This document shows positions 8,704 to 17,900 of a stretch of DNA of 64,000 nucleotides, piece by piece. Origin of the DNA: Bacillota bacterium (lineage in GTDB: Bacteria > Bacillota > Sulfobacillia > Sulfobacillales > Sulfobacillaceae); the NCBI GenBank assembly GCA_026627065.1, contig JAPNUO010000006.1, positions 1 to 64,000 on the forward strand, given 5' to 3'. The translations under genes were made by a program, and so were the position numbers. The notes under the pieces were generated by a model. That model ran no database searches, was not told where the DNA came from, and was given only the letters and a program-made list of their open reading frames with translations. Position 1 is the stretch's first letter. Every line of letters begins with the position of its first letter.

Positions 8704-10005
8704 TCACTTTTCCGAACTCTCCGACACCGTACCGGCGAGAAGCGCCTCAGGGGTGGTGTAAAGGCGTGGGGGCATGATCGGGCCGTTTTCCCACAGCCAA
8801 GGCCGGCCATCCGCCGCCCCCATCTCCTCCCTCGCCACCATCGCCACCCGGTGCGCCATGACGTAAAATCCGGGATGCGACCGCAGCCACGGCACCCAAT
8901 GCTGCGCCTCGCTCTGGCTGAGAAAACGCTTGAGCCAGCGAAAGACGTCTGACGGCTCGGCCCCTTCCAGCCAGAGCCAGGCATCGGCGCAAGCCAGCAC
9001 CCGCGCGGCCTGGCGCCACTGGGCGAGGTGGCCCGGATCCAGGAACGCCCTCTCCTCTTCTGCCCGAAGCGATGCGGCCATGAGTCCCCCGACGATGATG
9101 GGCGGCGGGGTCAAGGCCCAGGTGAGCCGCGAAAGCGCGCTCTTTTGGCGCCAGAAAGCCATGACGCGCCCAAGGGAGCGCGCCGGCTCGCGAAGGTCTC
9201 CGCGAAAGAGGATCGCCCCCTGGGCGCCCGGCTTCAGCCACCACTGCGCCAGTCCCGGCACAACGCGTTCCTCCGCGATCAGCCCGCCTTCGGGCTCGCT
9301 TTGCCTGCTCTCGGGAAGAGGCACGCCGATTAGGGGCCGTGCCGCCTTGAGGCGTTGCCGCTCTTCGCGCCATGCCTCCACCGAGACGTGAGCCGTGGGG
9401 ATCCAGGGCATCGGTTCCCGCCACGCAGAGGCGCTTGCCCGCCAGCGGGCGAGGTATGCCTGGAGGGCTTGCTGCGCCTGGTTCCGCGCCAGGTGCCACT
9501 CTGGTCTCGCCCAGCAATGATTGGGCCCCGGCCGCTCGATGAGGCGAGAAAGCCGGCGCCCTTCCGCTTCCGCCCAGGCCATGGCCCAAAAGTCGTGCGC
9601 TGCCGAACTCAGGGAGGTCAGCCATTGCGCCAGGCGGGCTAAGAGTTCAGTCCGCGCATGCCGGGCTTCGCCGGGATCCAAGAGTTCCGCCGCCGTCAGC
9701 ACCAGATTGGCGTGCCGCAGCGGCTGAGCCACATTGACCGGCCAATTTTGCCCCAGGCGCGCCGCAGCATCGCGGGCAAAGCGCCCCCAGTGCACGCATT
9801 CCTTGTCGTCGACGGAGCTGGTTGCCCCAGCCAGCCGACGCCATTCCTGAATTTCCCGATCCCGCGCTTCCTCCGTCCAGCTGGGAAAGAGGTCCTCCGT
9901 TGGCGGCGTATCGTCGGTCCACCACCAGTAAGTCACAGGATGCCGGCTTTTGAGCAGCTGCCAAAAGGCCAGCTCCATTTGCTGCCTTGCGTCCTCTTTT
10001 GCCAT
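8704..10005 (-). CDS. Uncharacterised 433-residue protein
   Basis: I do not recognise this family. The protein is soluble, very rich in Trp, Arg and Ala, without signal peptide or membrane segment. Repeated Trp-rich stretches (VTYWWWTDD near residue 25, HWVPWLRSHPGFYVM near 375) suggest an all-helical fold. The ATG at 10005 is preceded by GGGAGGGAGG, a strong site, and codon bias matches the neighbours, so it is a real gene. It lies between rhodanese and dusB on the same strand, with its own 240-base upstream gap. Confidence 0.6.
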   Translation of the reverse strand: MAKEDARQQMELAFWQLLKSRHPVTYWWWTDDTPPTEDLFPSWTEEARDREIQEWRRLAGATSSVDDKECVHWGRFARDAAARLGQNWPVNVAQPLRHANLVLTAAELLDPGEARHARTELLARLAQWLTSLSSAAHDFWAMAWAEAEGRRLSRLIERPGPNHCWARPEWHLARNQAQQALQAYLARWRASASAWREPMPWIPTAHVSVEAWREERQRLKAARPLIGVPLPESRQSEPEGGLIAEERVVPGLAQWWLKPGAQGAILFRGDLREPARSLGRVMAFWRQKSALSRLTWALTPPPIIVGGLMAASLRAEEERAFLDPGHLAQWRQAARVLACADAWLWLEGAEPSDVFRWLKRFLSQSEAQHWVPWLRSHPGFYVMAHRVAMVAREEMGAADGRPWLWENGPIMPPRLYTTPEALLAGTVSESSEK

Positions 10006-10208
10006 GATAGCCTCCCTCCCGCATACGGTATGACGCGAGGAGGCATCGTGCGATTGTCCCCCGGCCAGGGACAAGGAAGGCGGCCTCACCGGTCGCGCAT
10101 TCCGCGCATCGTCTCTGCGCAAGCACAGTTTCGCGGAAGGGTCGCAAGACAAAACCACCAGCAAGGTTGAAAAAAAAGAAACGGGCGAAGACGCTTTACC
10201 AGGCCAAT

Positions 10209-10228
10209 GGCACGCCATGCGGCGTGCC
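10209..10228 (-). terminator. Hairpin downstream of the rhodanese gene
   Basis: Perfect 8-bp stem GGCACGCC-ATGC-GGCGTGCC placed 22 bases after the rhodanese stop. No T run follows on the minus strand, so it may only stabilise the 3' end. Confidence 0.4.
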
Positions 10229-10250
10229 ATTTCTCTCACTGCCCGGCACT

Positions 10251-10640
10251 TTAGGCCACCGGGAACCCCGCGGCTTTCCAAGCCGCTGTGCCGCCGTCAA
10301 TGAACGCGACGTCCGTAAATCCCATTTCCTGCAGGAGATAGGCGCCGAGCGCCGCCTGCCCTCCGGCTCCGCAGGTCACAATCACCGGACGCGACCGGTC
10401 CATCAGCTCCGGCGCCCGGAGGTGCTCCGGAAGTTCCAAATCGGCGCGGATGGGCAGCATCCCCAGGGAGATGTTGATGCCTCCGGGAATTAACCCGCAG
10501 GCCCCGGCGTCGGCGGCATCCTGGACATCAATCACCAGGGTATTCGGATTGGCTTCGATTTTTGCCCGAGCCTCTTCGGGCGTCAGACCCTTCACGTGCT
10601 CGCGGGCCTTTTGCACCATTTGGCGAAACGTCAGTGCCAT
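10251..10640 (-). CDS. Single-domain rhodanese-like sulfurtransferase
   Basis: A 129-residue cytoplasmic protein covering one rhodanese domain. Visible are LVIDVQDAADAGACGLIPGGINISLG and the active-site loop VTCGAGGQAALGA with the persulfide-forming Cys near residue 91. It probably transfers sulfane sulfur; the acceptor is unknown. Start ATG at 10640 follows AAAGGAAGGTGG. A palindromic sequence separates it from coaX upstream. Confidence 0.85.
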   Translation of the reverse strand: MALTFRQMVQKAREHVKGLTPEEARAKIEANPNTLVIDVQDAADAGACGLIPGGINISLGMLPIRADLELPEHLRAPELMDRSRPVIVTCGAGGQAALGAYLLQEMGFTDVAFIDGGTAAWKAAGFPVA

Positions 10641-10714
10641 ACTATTTCCACCTTCCTTTTCATGCTTTTTCGCGTGAAACCGGAACGCTCCTCCCCCAGG
10701 CTACCATAGGCGAC

Positions 10715-10748
10715 GCGCGAAATGATGCAACACGCTGGCTTTTCGCGC
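10715..10748. repeat. Inverted repeat after coaX
   Basis: GCGCGAAA (10715-10722) pairs exactly with TTTCGCGC (10741-10748). It lies 20 bases after the coaX stop and may terminate or insulate that transcript; the 18-base loop and lack of a T run make this uncertain. Confidence 0.35.
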
Positions 10749-10768
10749 CCTTGCCGCTGGCCGACGCC

Positions 10769-11539
10769 TTAGTGGAGCTCGTGGGCATACAGCCAGGCGT
10801 CCGCAAACCGCAAGCCCTCCAGCGTCAGTTGCGGCTCGAGCCGGACGGGAATGTCTAGATACGGGAGCAGGCGCTGGGACCACCCGCCAGTGAGGACTAC
10901 GACGGAATCCTGGCCAATGCTCGCCCGGGTCTTTAAAATGAGATCTTTGACCATGCCGACAAAGCCGTGGCCTACACCGGCGCGAATGGCCTCTTCCGTG
11001 TTCTTGCCAATCGCCCAAGGCTCAATCGCCGGCATGACGTGCGGCAGGCGCGCCGTTCCCTGGGCTAACGCCTGCGCCAGAAAGTGAGGGCCCGGGGCAA
11101 TGGCGCCGCCCAAAAAGACGCCGTCCACCACGGCGTCCACCGTGGCCGTGGTCCCGACGTCGACCACCACCACGGGGCGATGGGTCAACTCCCACGCCGC
11201 CAGCGCATTGACAAAACGGTCAGGGCCCAGGTTCTCCGGCGGGTAGTCGACCTCGAGGCCGTATCCCGGCGGCACCACCTCTTCCGGCTTGGCCAAGCTG
11301 ACGCTTTGCAACACGCGGAGGAAAAAAGGCGTCAACAGAGGGACCACCGAGGCTACAATCGCCCGGTCGACCACCTCCACGTTGGACTCTAAGAGCAGTC
11401 CGCGCATGAACAAGCGATATTCGTCGGGCGTGCGCCGCAAGTCGGTTGCGAGCCGCCATTCCTCGATCCATCGCCCCTGACTGTACAGGCCAATCTTGAT
11501 ATGGGTGTTGCCAATGTCTATGGCTAGCAACCGCGACAC
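10769..11539 (-). CDS. coaX: Type III pantothenate kinase
   Basis: A 256-residue ASKHA-fold kinase that phosphorylates pantothenate, the first step of coenzyme A synthesis. The N-terminal phosphate loop LLAIDIGNTHIKIGLY, the pantothenate-binding PENLGPDRFVNALAAW and the VVDVGTTATVDAV motif are intact. The start is the GTG at 11539 behind GAGGAGG; a longer in-frame reading begins before this site without support. It is divergent from moeA. Confidence 0.95.
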   Translation of the reverse strand: MSRLLAIDIGNTHIKIGLYSQGRWIEEWRLATDLRRTPDEYRLFMRGLLLESNVEVVDRAIVASVVPLLTPFFLRVLQSVSLAKPEEVVPPGYGLEVDYPPENLGPDRFVNALAAWELTHRPVVVVDVGTTATVDAVVDGVFLGGAIAPGPHFLAQALAQGTARLPHVMPAIEPWAIGKNTEEAIRAGVGHGFVGMVKDLILKTRASIGQDSVVVLTGGWSQRLLPYLDIPVRLEPQLTLEGLRFADAWLYAHELH

Positions 11540-11726
11540 GCTCTGCCTCCTCTGGCCTATGCTACCACAATTCGCATCAATTGCTGTCACTTTTTTCTTG
11601 GGAAACGCGCTGAACCTGGGCGGGGGCTGTGCTGCGCTAGGTGAGCGGCCCCGCGCTGTGGTACGCTAAGAGTGTCAACAAATCGGGGAATCCGCGCCAA
11701 ACCGCAGAAGAGAGGAAGGTTATCGG

Positions 11727-12980
11727 ATGCTGTTGTCGGTTGAAGACGCTCAAGCCATGATCCTCAACGCCCTCGCCCCGCGTCCCCGGGTGGTGATGCG
11801 GCCGCTCACCGAAGCGTATGGCTGTCTTTTGGGACAGGACGTGGCGGCGCGGGACGACATCCCGCCGTTTACCAACACCTCCATGGATGGCTATGCCGTG
11901 CGCGCGGACGAGGTGTCGGCCGCCCGCGCCGACCACCCTGTCGTGCTCACCGTTCAGGACACCATTCGCGCCGGGCACTGGGTGTCGAGCCCGTTAAGGC
12001 CCGGACATTGCTTTAAGATCATGACGGGAGCGCCGGTGCCCGAGACTGCGGACGCGGTGGTCCCCGTGGAGTGGACCCGGCCCGCCGGGGCAGAATCCGT
12101 CGCCATCCTCCAAGCGGTGGCCCCCGGCCAAAACCTGCGGTACCGGGGCGAGGATATGTGCCAGGGATCCCTGGTCCTCTCTAAGGGCACCCGCATCACG
12201 GCACCGGTGGCGGGCATGCTGGCAACCTTAGGGTGGGCCGAGGTGGCCGTCGTAGCGCCTCCCAAAGTCGCTATTCTGTCTACCGGCGACGAGCTCAGAG
12301 AGCCGGGAGAAGCGCTGCCGCCGGGCACGATCCGAAATTCCAACGCCTATGCCCTTTACGCCGCCATTAAAGAGGCCGGCGGCGAGCCGGTGCTGTTTCC
12401 TAAGGCCCCGGACGACCCCGAGGTCATCCGCCAGCGGTTTGCCGACGCAGCTCAAAGCTGCGATCTCATTGTGAGTTCCGGCGGCGTCTCGGTGGGGGAT
12501 TTTGACTTTGTCAAAGGCGTCATCGAGTCTCTGGGGACGCTGACGCTGTGGCGCGTGAACTTAAAGCCGGGAAAGCCGCTCGCGTTTGGCCAGGTCTTGG
12601 GCACTCCCGTGGTAGGACTGCCGGGCAACCCGGTCTCGGCGCTGGTCACCTTTGAACTGTTCGTCCGGCCCGCCATCCGCACGTTGCTCGGCGATCCCCA
12701 CTGGGCGCGCCCGGTCGTGCGCTTGCCGTTGGTTCAGAACTTCTCCATTGTGGAAGAGCGGCGCCACTATGTGCGCGCGCGCCTTGTCCTCAAAGACGGC
12801 CGCCTCGCCTTGTGGCCGCACGGCAACCAGGGATCTCACGTGCAGACGTCGTGGCAAGATGTCGATGCCCTCATGGTTGTCCCGGAAGGAACAGGCCCGT
12901 ATCAGCAAGGCGACGAGCTCGAGGCGATGCTGCTCTCGCTGGATCATGTGCGGCCGTTGGGGCACGAGATGCCGATCTAG
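11727..12980 (+). CDS. moeA: Molybdopterin molybdotransferase
   Basis: A 417-residue MoeA, which inserts molybdenum into adenylylated molybdopterin. The order is the N-terminal MoeA domain (DIPPFTNTSMDGYAVRADEV), the MoaB/Mog-like domain (ILSTGDEL, PPGTIRNSNAYAL, SSGGVSVGDFDFVKGV, GLPGNPVSALVTFE) and a C-terminal barrel (VVPEGTGPYQQGDELEAMLL). Start follows GAGAGGAAGG. It stands alone; no other moa or mob gene is in the window. Confidence 0.95.
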   Translation: MLLSVEDAQAMILNALAPRPRVVMRPLTEAYGCLLGQDVAARDDIPPFTNTSMDGYAVRADEVSAARADHPVVLTVQDTIRAGHWVSSPLRPGHCFKIMTGAPVPETADAVVPVEWTRPAGAESVAILQAVAPGQNLRYRGEDMCQGSLVLSKGTRITAPVAGMLATLGWAEVAVVAPPKVAILSTGDELREPGEALPPGTIRNSNAYALYAAIKEAGGEPVLFPKAPDDPEVIRQRFADAAQSCDLIVSSGGVSVGDFDFVKGVIESLGTLTLWRVNLKPGKPLAFGQVLGTPVVGLPGNPVSALVTFELFVRPAIRTLLGDPHWARPVVRLPLVQNFSIVEERRHYVRARLVLKDGRLALWPHGNQGSHVQTSWQDVDALMVVPEGTGPYQQGDELEAMLLSLDHVRPLGHEMPI

Positions 12981-13438
12981 CTCACAGCGGTGGCCAATGA
13001 ATGTCGCATGCGACCACCCAAGCTATGAAAGCTTGTTCGCAGGCGGGGAAATCCGTTGCCCGCGCGAGGTGACCCAGATCCTCGGCAAGCTTTAGGCGCG
13101 GCACATGCACAGGACTTGGCTGTGCTGGCCGCCCCGGATGTAGCCGCCCCCGATCATCATGATTTGGCTCCTGGGTCAGGTTGCGCCCGCCGCCCTCAAG
13201 GGCCTCGTCCGCGCGGGAAGCGCGGGCACCGGCCTCACCGCAGAATGGTGGACGCCATTCGCGACCGGCCGGACGGAAGTTCATGCGCTTTGGCAGCGGT
13301 GGCGCGTGCCTTGTCTACCGGACCGTCGGCGCTGATTACAAGCTTTCGGTCGGAACTGCCAATAAATGGGGCAGGTAAATCTTCGACCGTTGTCGAATAC
13401 GGTAAGGAAAATGGGAAAGAGAAAGGACGGATCCCTTC
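12981..13438. other. Gene-free stretch between moeA and usp
   Basis: About 460 bases without a convincing gene on either strand. Short frames exist but lack ribosome binding sites and recognisable sequence. A purine-rich run ends in the usp ribosome binding site. Confidence 0.4.
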
Positions 13439-14368
13439 ATGGACGTCTCAACGCCTCTCAAGATCCTGTGCGCTATCGACGGTTCGCCTCATGCTCTCGA
13501 AGCGGTCAAATGGGTGGCCCATCACTTGGACGATGACCACACCGCCATTACGTTGCTACACGTCATTCGCATGACCGTCGACGACGGCATTCATAACCGC
13601 TACGGCGCGTTTGAGGAGAAGGCGCACATCCTGCTCGCGGAAGCCGCCTCGCTCTTTCCCCGCCAGGACAACGTCGCCCGAGACATCGTCATTGGGATTC
13701 CAGGCCGCGCGATTGTCCAATATGCGCGTGACCACCACGCGGACCTCCTGGTGCTGGGCCACACGGGACACTCCTCGCGCCTTGGCGTACTGGGGAGCAC
13801 CCTTTACGGGGTGTTGCACGCTACCCCGGCTCCTTTGCTGGTGGGGCCGCCGCACGTCCTTCAAGAGACGGAGACGGCCACGGCACCGCTGCGGGTGCTG
13901 CTCGCCACGGACGGGTCGTCTGCCGCAACCATGGCGGCACATTGGCTCGACGGCTGGGCGGCCTTTCGGCCCGTCACGGTAGGCATCCTGAACGTCCTTG
14001 GGGATGTGGCCGAGATGTTGCCGGTGAATCCCCTCTTCCGCAGTTATTCCGGCTTTTACTGGACCCCGAACGTCATGTCTGACATGAGTTGGGACATCTC
14101 CATCAAGGAAGCGGAAGCGCAAGCCCAGGACATTTTGGCCAGCACCCGAAAGCTTCTTCCCCATTGCACGATTGAAGGAGCTTGGGCGCGCACGGGCCTG
14201 CCGGTAGAGGAGATCCTGGCCCAAGCGCAAGAATTTCGCGCGGATCTCATTGTCATGGGACGTCGGGGACACTCGGCTCTGGGCACGCTTCTGGGCAGTG
14301 TATCGTTTGCGGTGATGCATCAGGCGCCGGTGCCGGTGGTTGTGGTGGGGAGTATGGGTGGAATTTGA
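13439..14368 (+). CDS. Tandem universal stress protein
   Basis: A 309-residue protein made of two UspA domains (about 1-145 and 150-305). Each begins with a beta strand and Asp (KILCAIDGS; RVLLATDGS) and ends with an ATP-binding-like loop (GHTGHSSRLGVLGS; GRRGHSALGTLLGS). The second interval of the loop is eight residues rather than the usual nine. Cytoplasmic stress or persistence role is inferred from family. The start ATG follows AGAAAGGACGGATC. Confidence 0.88.
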   Translation: MDVSTPLKILCAIDGSPHALEAVKWVAHHLDDDHTAITLLHVIRMTVDDGIHNRYGAFEEKAHILLAEAASLFPRQDNVARDIVIGIPGRAIVQYARDHHADLLVLGHTGHSSRLGVLGSTLYGVLHATPAPLLVGPPHVLQETETATAPLRVLLATDGSSAATMAAHWLDGWAAFRPVTVGILNVLGDVAEMLPVNPLFRSYSGFYWTPNVMSDMSWDISIKEAEAQAQDILASTRKLLPHCTIEGAWARTGLPVEEILAQAQEFRADLIVMGRRGHSALGTLLGSVSFAVMHQAPVPVVVVGSMGGI

Positions 14369-14769
14369 CAGTAGTAGCTAATGGAAAACACTGTAAATGC
14401 GTGGCATGTTCAGTGACGTTAATGAAGTCCGCGTAACTATACGCATGAAAATTTCTGCTAAGACGTTGAAGCTTACCTTGGAATCGCTAACTGATAACAA
14501 TTTTACTTGTCTCATCGTTTCCGTGCCCGGTGCTAAATGACAAAGGCAAAATGTTAGGAGCCAGAATTATTGGAAGTCGCGAAAAAACGCGGACTTTTCA
14601 TTGCTTGATTCGGACCAAATTTTGTTCCGAATGCTTCAGCTCCTATCGGCTGACGACAATATTTGACTTTGTCATTTTAGGAAGAACCGTGGCGGCGTGC
14701 CAAAATACCAATTCAAAAGGCATTTGACCGAGCACAGGTTCATAAGCACCTGTATCATTCTCCGGACAG
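14369..14769. other. AT-rich gene-free stretch with a small inverted repeat
   Basis: About 400 bases, clearly more AT-rich than the neighbours. It contains ATTCGGA (14608-14614) paired with TCCGAAT (14626-14632) and an imperfect AGTCGCG/CGCGGACT hairpin near 14575-14596. A 65-codon frame here has no ribosome binding site and does not look coding. Confidence 0.4.
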
Positions 14770-15360
14770 ATGAAGCTCAGGGATCGGACTAAGCAGATTT
14801 CCGGCACCTTGGGTAGTCACCGGGAAACGCCAAGTTATGTCCCCATATTATTTTTATTTGATATCGACCCCGATCAAAGAGCATCCGTAGCCGCACTGCT
14901 CAAACAGCGCGTGGGGCTCGTGACAGAGCTCTGGCTTCACGTAAAACTTGCCCACTGGAATGTCCGCGGCTCCCACTTTTTGGCCTATCACGAGCTGTTT
15001 GACAGCGTAGCCAGCCATTTGCTGGCCTTCCAGGATTTACTGGCCGAACGGGTCGCCACGTTGGGAGGACGCGCCCGCCTGATGCTTCTCGAAGCAGATG
15101 TCCCCAAAATGCTGGACCCGTGGCCCCAGGAGGCCCACGAAGAATCTCAAGGACTTAAGCTGGTCGCCGACCGCCTGGGATTGGCCGCCAACACCATCCG
15201 TCGCGACATCGAAATGACAGCGCGGTGGGGAGACGCCGATACCGCGGATTTGTTGACCGAAGTGTCGCGTCAATTAGACAAGGATCTGTGGTTCCTCGAG
15301 GCACACCTCGCGATTCCCGACCCGCGTCAAAGGGAGCAAGAGTCAATGAGAGGCCGGTGA
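14770..15360 (+). CDS. dps: Dps-family ferritin-like protein
   Basis: A ferritin-fold protein of up to 196 residues. The ferroxidase region is recognisable: LHVKLAHWNVRGSHFLAYHELFDSVASHL (about residues 56-84) with the conserved His and Asp, followed by LLAERVATLGG. Dps oxidises Fe(II) with peroxide and protects DNA. The first 35 residues precede the usual Dps start and the ribosome binding site before 14770 is weak, so translation may begin downstream. Confidence 0.85.
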   Translation: MKLRDRTKQISGTLGSHRETPSYVPILFLFDIDPDQRASVAALLKQRVGLVTELWLHVKLAHWNVRGSHFLAYHELFDSVASHLLAFQDLLAERVATLGGRARLMLLEADVPKMLDPWPQEAHEESQGLKLVADRLGLAANTIRRDIEMTARWGDADTADLLTEVSRQLDKDLWFLEAHLAIPDPRQREQESMRGR

Positions 15361-16474
15361 GCTGGTATCCTCTGGAATTGAAGATATCAAGTCAGGCCAT
15401 CTCAACGACTTATTCTCCAACGCATGGCCACCAGGGCGCAGCAAACGAGAACGAATCCAAACGCAGAGGGAGACAACGGGGATCTGGGGTGAAGAGGTCT
15501 TATGGCGGTAAAGCATCACAGTGCTAAGTGTTCTACCGGCTTCGGTACTGGAGACCGGAACGAGCAGGTTCCCCGCATGGGCTCAGTTTCCGGTCTCCTG
15601 CTTCGTCACCAAGACGGCGTCAGTCGGCTCCCGGCCATCATCCCCCTTCACCCTCTTCGTTTTGGCCCGCTCATCCATCCACGCCGCAGCCCCAGCCCCG
15701 GCCGTAATTTCGGCGACGCCAGGACTTTTGTGGGAGGCCGCTTCGGGTTCCAGCAGGGACGGTCTCGCTTGTCCGGACGGCCCGGGGGCATCCCCGTTGG
15801 ATCCGCCGACGGGGCGGTCTCGCCAATGATTGCCGTTCCGCTTACGGCGCCTCCGGGCCAGCAATCCTACCCCCTTCGCGGGCTGCGCGGCATCCGCTAT
15901 GCGGAACGCCTCAGGACCTCCACGGTCATGTTGCGATTGTCTCTCATCGAAAATGCTCGCTCGCGTTGCTGACAATGTGGTGCGGAATCATCAGAAAGGA
16001 TAGCGCGTAAAGGCATTGTCGCTCCGGCACCCGCCGCACCTCCGATTCCACGGCCGCAATTTGTCGGGCATGGTCGGCGATTCGCTGACCAGTTGGCGCG
16101 CCTCTTCCCGCCCGCTGCGCTTCGAGCCCTGCAACGGTATCCGCGACACCGCGTGGGGCAGCGGACCCGCTGCAAACCGGGCGACTCATGAAGGCGTTGC
16201 GGAGACGCCTAGCCGCCGGCGATGAGTTCGCAAATGTCTGCCCATGCACAACTCCCTTGGATCGGCCGCCCGATAGCCAAGTCGTTGGCGAACAATTAAT
16301 CCCAATTGGGCACAGGCACGCGGCCTCCTCAGCACACAATAGGCGAACTCTGCGCGACTTCTTCGAGCGGTTTGACAAAAGCGACCGATGGAGAACAAAA
16401 AGCGACAACCGTGCTAATTTGAGATCAGACGGCCCCTCCTCTGCTCTCCGGCACGAGCCCCAGCCTTGAGCTAG
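15361..16474. other. 1.1-kb gene-free stretch
   Basis: Several overlapping frames exist on both strands but none has a ribosome binding site or sequence I recognise. The stretch holds one long inverted repeat (15550-15598). It may carry an RNA gene or decayed coding sequence. Confidence 0.4.
15550..15598. repeat. 11-bp perfect inverted repeat
   Basis: GGAGACCGGAA (15550-15560) is exactly complementary to TTCCGGTCTCC (15588-15598) with a 27-base loop. It lies 190 bases after dps and far from any start codon. No T run follows. Confidence 0.6.
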
Positions 16475-16503
16475 TTGACGCGGCCTCGCTTTCCCCGTAC
16501 TAT
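16475..16503 (+). promoter_or_regulatory. Promoter of the riboflavin operon
   Basis: TTGACG at 16475-16480 and TACTAT at 16498-16503 are separated by 17 bases, a near-consensus sigma-A promoter. Transcription would begin just before the FMN riboswitch. Confidence 0.75.
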
Positions 16504-16517
16504 CATTATCAAAGCAA

Positions 16518-16657
16518 TACCTTCGGGGCGTGGTGAGATCCTCTTGAGGATCAATTCCCGACCGGCGGTGATCTCGGCAACGAGGAGCCCGCGAGCCGCA
16601 AGGCAGGAGTCCGGTGAGATTCCGGCGCCGACAGTATAGTCTGGATGGGAGAAGGTA
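16518..16657 (+). promoter_or_regulatory. FMN riboswitch (RFN element)
   Basis: The closing stem is TACCTTC (16518-16524) with GAAGGTA (16651-16657). Conserved blocks follow in order: CGGGGC, TTCCCGACCGGCGGT, GCCCGCGAGC, GGTGAGATTCCGG, GCCGACAGTATAGTCTGGATG. It precedes ribD and represses the operon when FMN is plentiful. Unusually, 16 bases (16537-16552) forming a perfect GATCCTC-TT-GAGGATC hairpin interrupt the usual GGTGAAATTCCC block. Confidence 0.95.
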
Positions 16658-16697
16658 GGCAACTCAGGCGACGCGGAGTTTCCTGACTGCAAACTCC

Positions 16698-16722
16698 ATC
16701 CCCCGAAGCGGGGGATTTTTTT
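16698..16722 (+). terminator. Riboswitch-controlled terminator
   Basis: ATCCCCCG-AAG-CGGGGGAT followed by a run of seven T. It lies between the FMN riboswitch and ribD. A competing GGAGTTT/AAACTCC stem (16676-16697) directly precedes it. Confidence 0.85.
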
Positions 16723-16736
16723 GTGGGGAGAGGCCG

Positions 16737-17900
16737 ATGACCAGTCGTTACATGCAGCGTGCACTGACATTAGCCCGGCGCGGACTCGGCTACACGTCGC
16801 CCAACCCCATGGTGGGCGCGGTAGTCGTAAACGATGCCGGAGACATCGTGAGCGAAGGATATCACGCCAAGCGCGGCGGCCCTCATGCCGAAGTGGCGGC
16901 GCTGAAGGCCGCGGGCGCTCGGGCGCAGGGCCACACGCTCTATGTGACGCTCGAGCCGTGCAACCACACCGGCCTCACCCCACCGTGCACCGAGGCCATC
17001 ATTCAGTCGGGCATCCGGCGAGTGGTGATCGCTACCCGGGATCCCAATCCGCATGTGGCAGGAGGCGGAATTGAGCGGTTGCGCGCGGCCAACATTGCGG
17101 TTGAGGTGGGCGACGGGCAGGAAGAAGCAGAGGCCCTCAACCGCCCGTTTTTCACCTGGAGCCGGGAGCACCGCCCATATCTCACCCTCAAGGCGGCTGT
17201 TTCCTTGGACGGCAAGGTGGCCACCGCTGCCGGCGAGTCGAAATACCTGACCTCGGCGCCCGCGCTTCAGCACGCCCACGAGCTGAGGCGCCAACACGAT
17301 GCTATTTTAGTGGGGTCGGGCACCATTCTCCAAGACAACCCGCGACTGACATATCGTGGGCGCCGCCGCGGCCGCCAACCGGTGCGCGTTGTGCTGGACA
17401 GCCGGGGCCGCACGCCGCCCGATGCCCTCGTCCTGGATCCGGAGATTCCGAGTCCCACCCTCATTTTCGCCACCGAGGCCGCCCCCCTCGAGTGGGAGCG
17501 CCAAATCTTTGGCGCCGGCGGCGAGGTGGTGCGGGTGGGCCAGACACCCGAAGGGCACGTCAACCTCGCCGAGGTCATGGCCCAACTCGCGGACCGTCAG
17601 ATCCTGTCAGTCCTGGTGGAGGGAGGTCCCACAGTCCACGCAGCGTTCATTCAGGCGGGCCTCGCCGACCGCTGGGTGCTCTACCTGGCTCCGCTCATTC
17701 TCGGAGGACGAGAATCCCCCACCGCCGTCGGGGGACGCGGGTTTGATCTGGGCACCGCCCCGCGCCTGACGCCGGAGCGCGTTCACCGTCTCGGCCCGGA
17801 TGTGGTGTGGGAAGGCGCCTTTCAACCCCGCCGGGCGATTCACGAAAGCGAGGAAGTCGCATGTTTACCGGAATCGTGGAAGCCGTCGGCGAAGTCATAG
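16737..17900 (+). CDS. ribD: Bifunctional riboflavin deaminase/reductase
   Basis: A 387-residue enzyme carrying out the second and third steps of riboflavin synthesis. The N-terminal deaminase domain has the zinc ligands His50 in GPHAEVAAL, Cys75 and Cys84 in PCNHTGLTPPC. The C-terminal domain (from about 150) is the NADPH-dependent reductase (LKAAVSLDGKVA; DAILVGSGTILQDNP; LVEGGPTVHAAFI). Start follows GGGGAGAGG. The end overlaps ribE by 40 bases in another frame. Confidence 0.97.
   Translation: MTSRYMQRALTLARRGLGYTSPNPMVGAVVVNDAGDIVSEGYHAKRGGPHAEVAALKAAGARAQGHTLYVTLEPCNHTGLTPPCTEAIIQSGIRRVVIATRDPNPHVAGGGIERLRAANIAVEVGDGQEEAEALNRPFFTWSREHRPYLTLKAAVSLDGKVATAAGESKYLTSAPALQHAHELRRQHDAILVGSGTILQDNPRLTYRGRRRGRQPVRVVLDSRGRTPPDALVLDPEIPSPTLIFATEAAPLEWERQIFGAGGEVVRVGQTPEGHVNLAEVMAQLADRQILSVLVEGGPTVHAAFIQAGLADRWVLYLAPLILGGRESPTAVGGRGFDLGTAPRLTPERVHRLGPDVVWEGAFQPRRAIHESEEVACLPESWKPSAKS

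Noticed and set aside
12982..13284. Minus-strand 100-codon frame downstream of moeA
   Set aside because: No ribosome binding site and low-complexity Arg/Gly/Pro composition typical of a shadow frame in GC-rich DNA.
14530..14727. 65-codon frame in the AT-rich gap before dps
   Set aside because: No ribosome binding site; interrupted by inverted repeats and codon use unlike genes.
15583..16408. Overlapping frames of 90-156 codons between dps and the FMN leader
   Set aside because: No start signals, no recognisable motifs and mutually exclusive overlaps on both strands.
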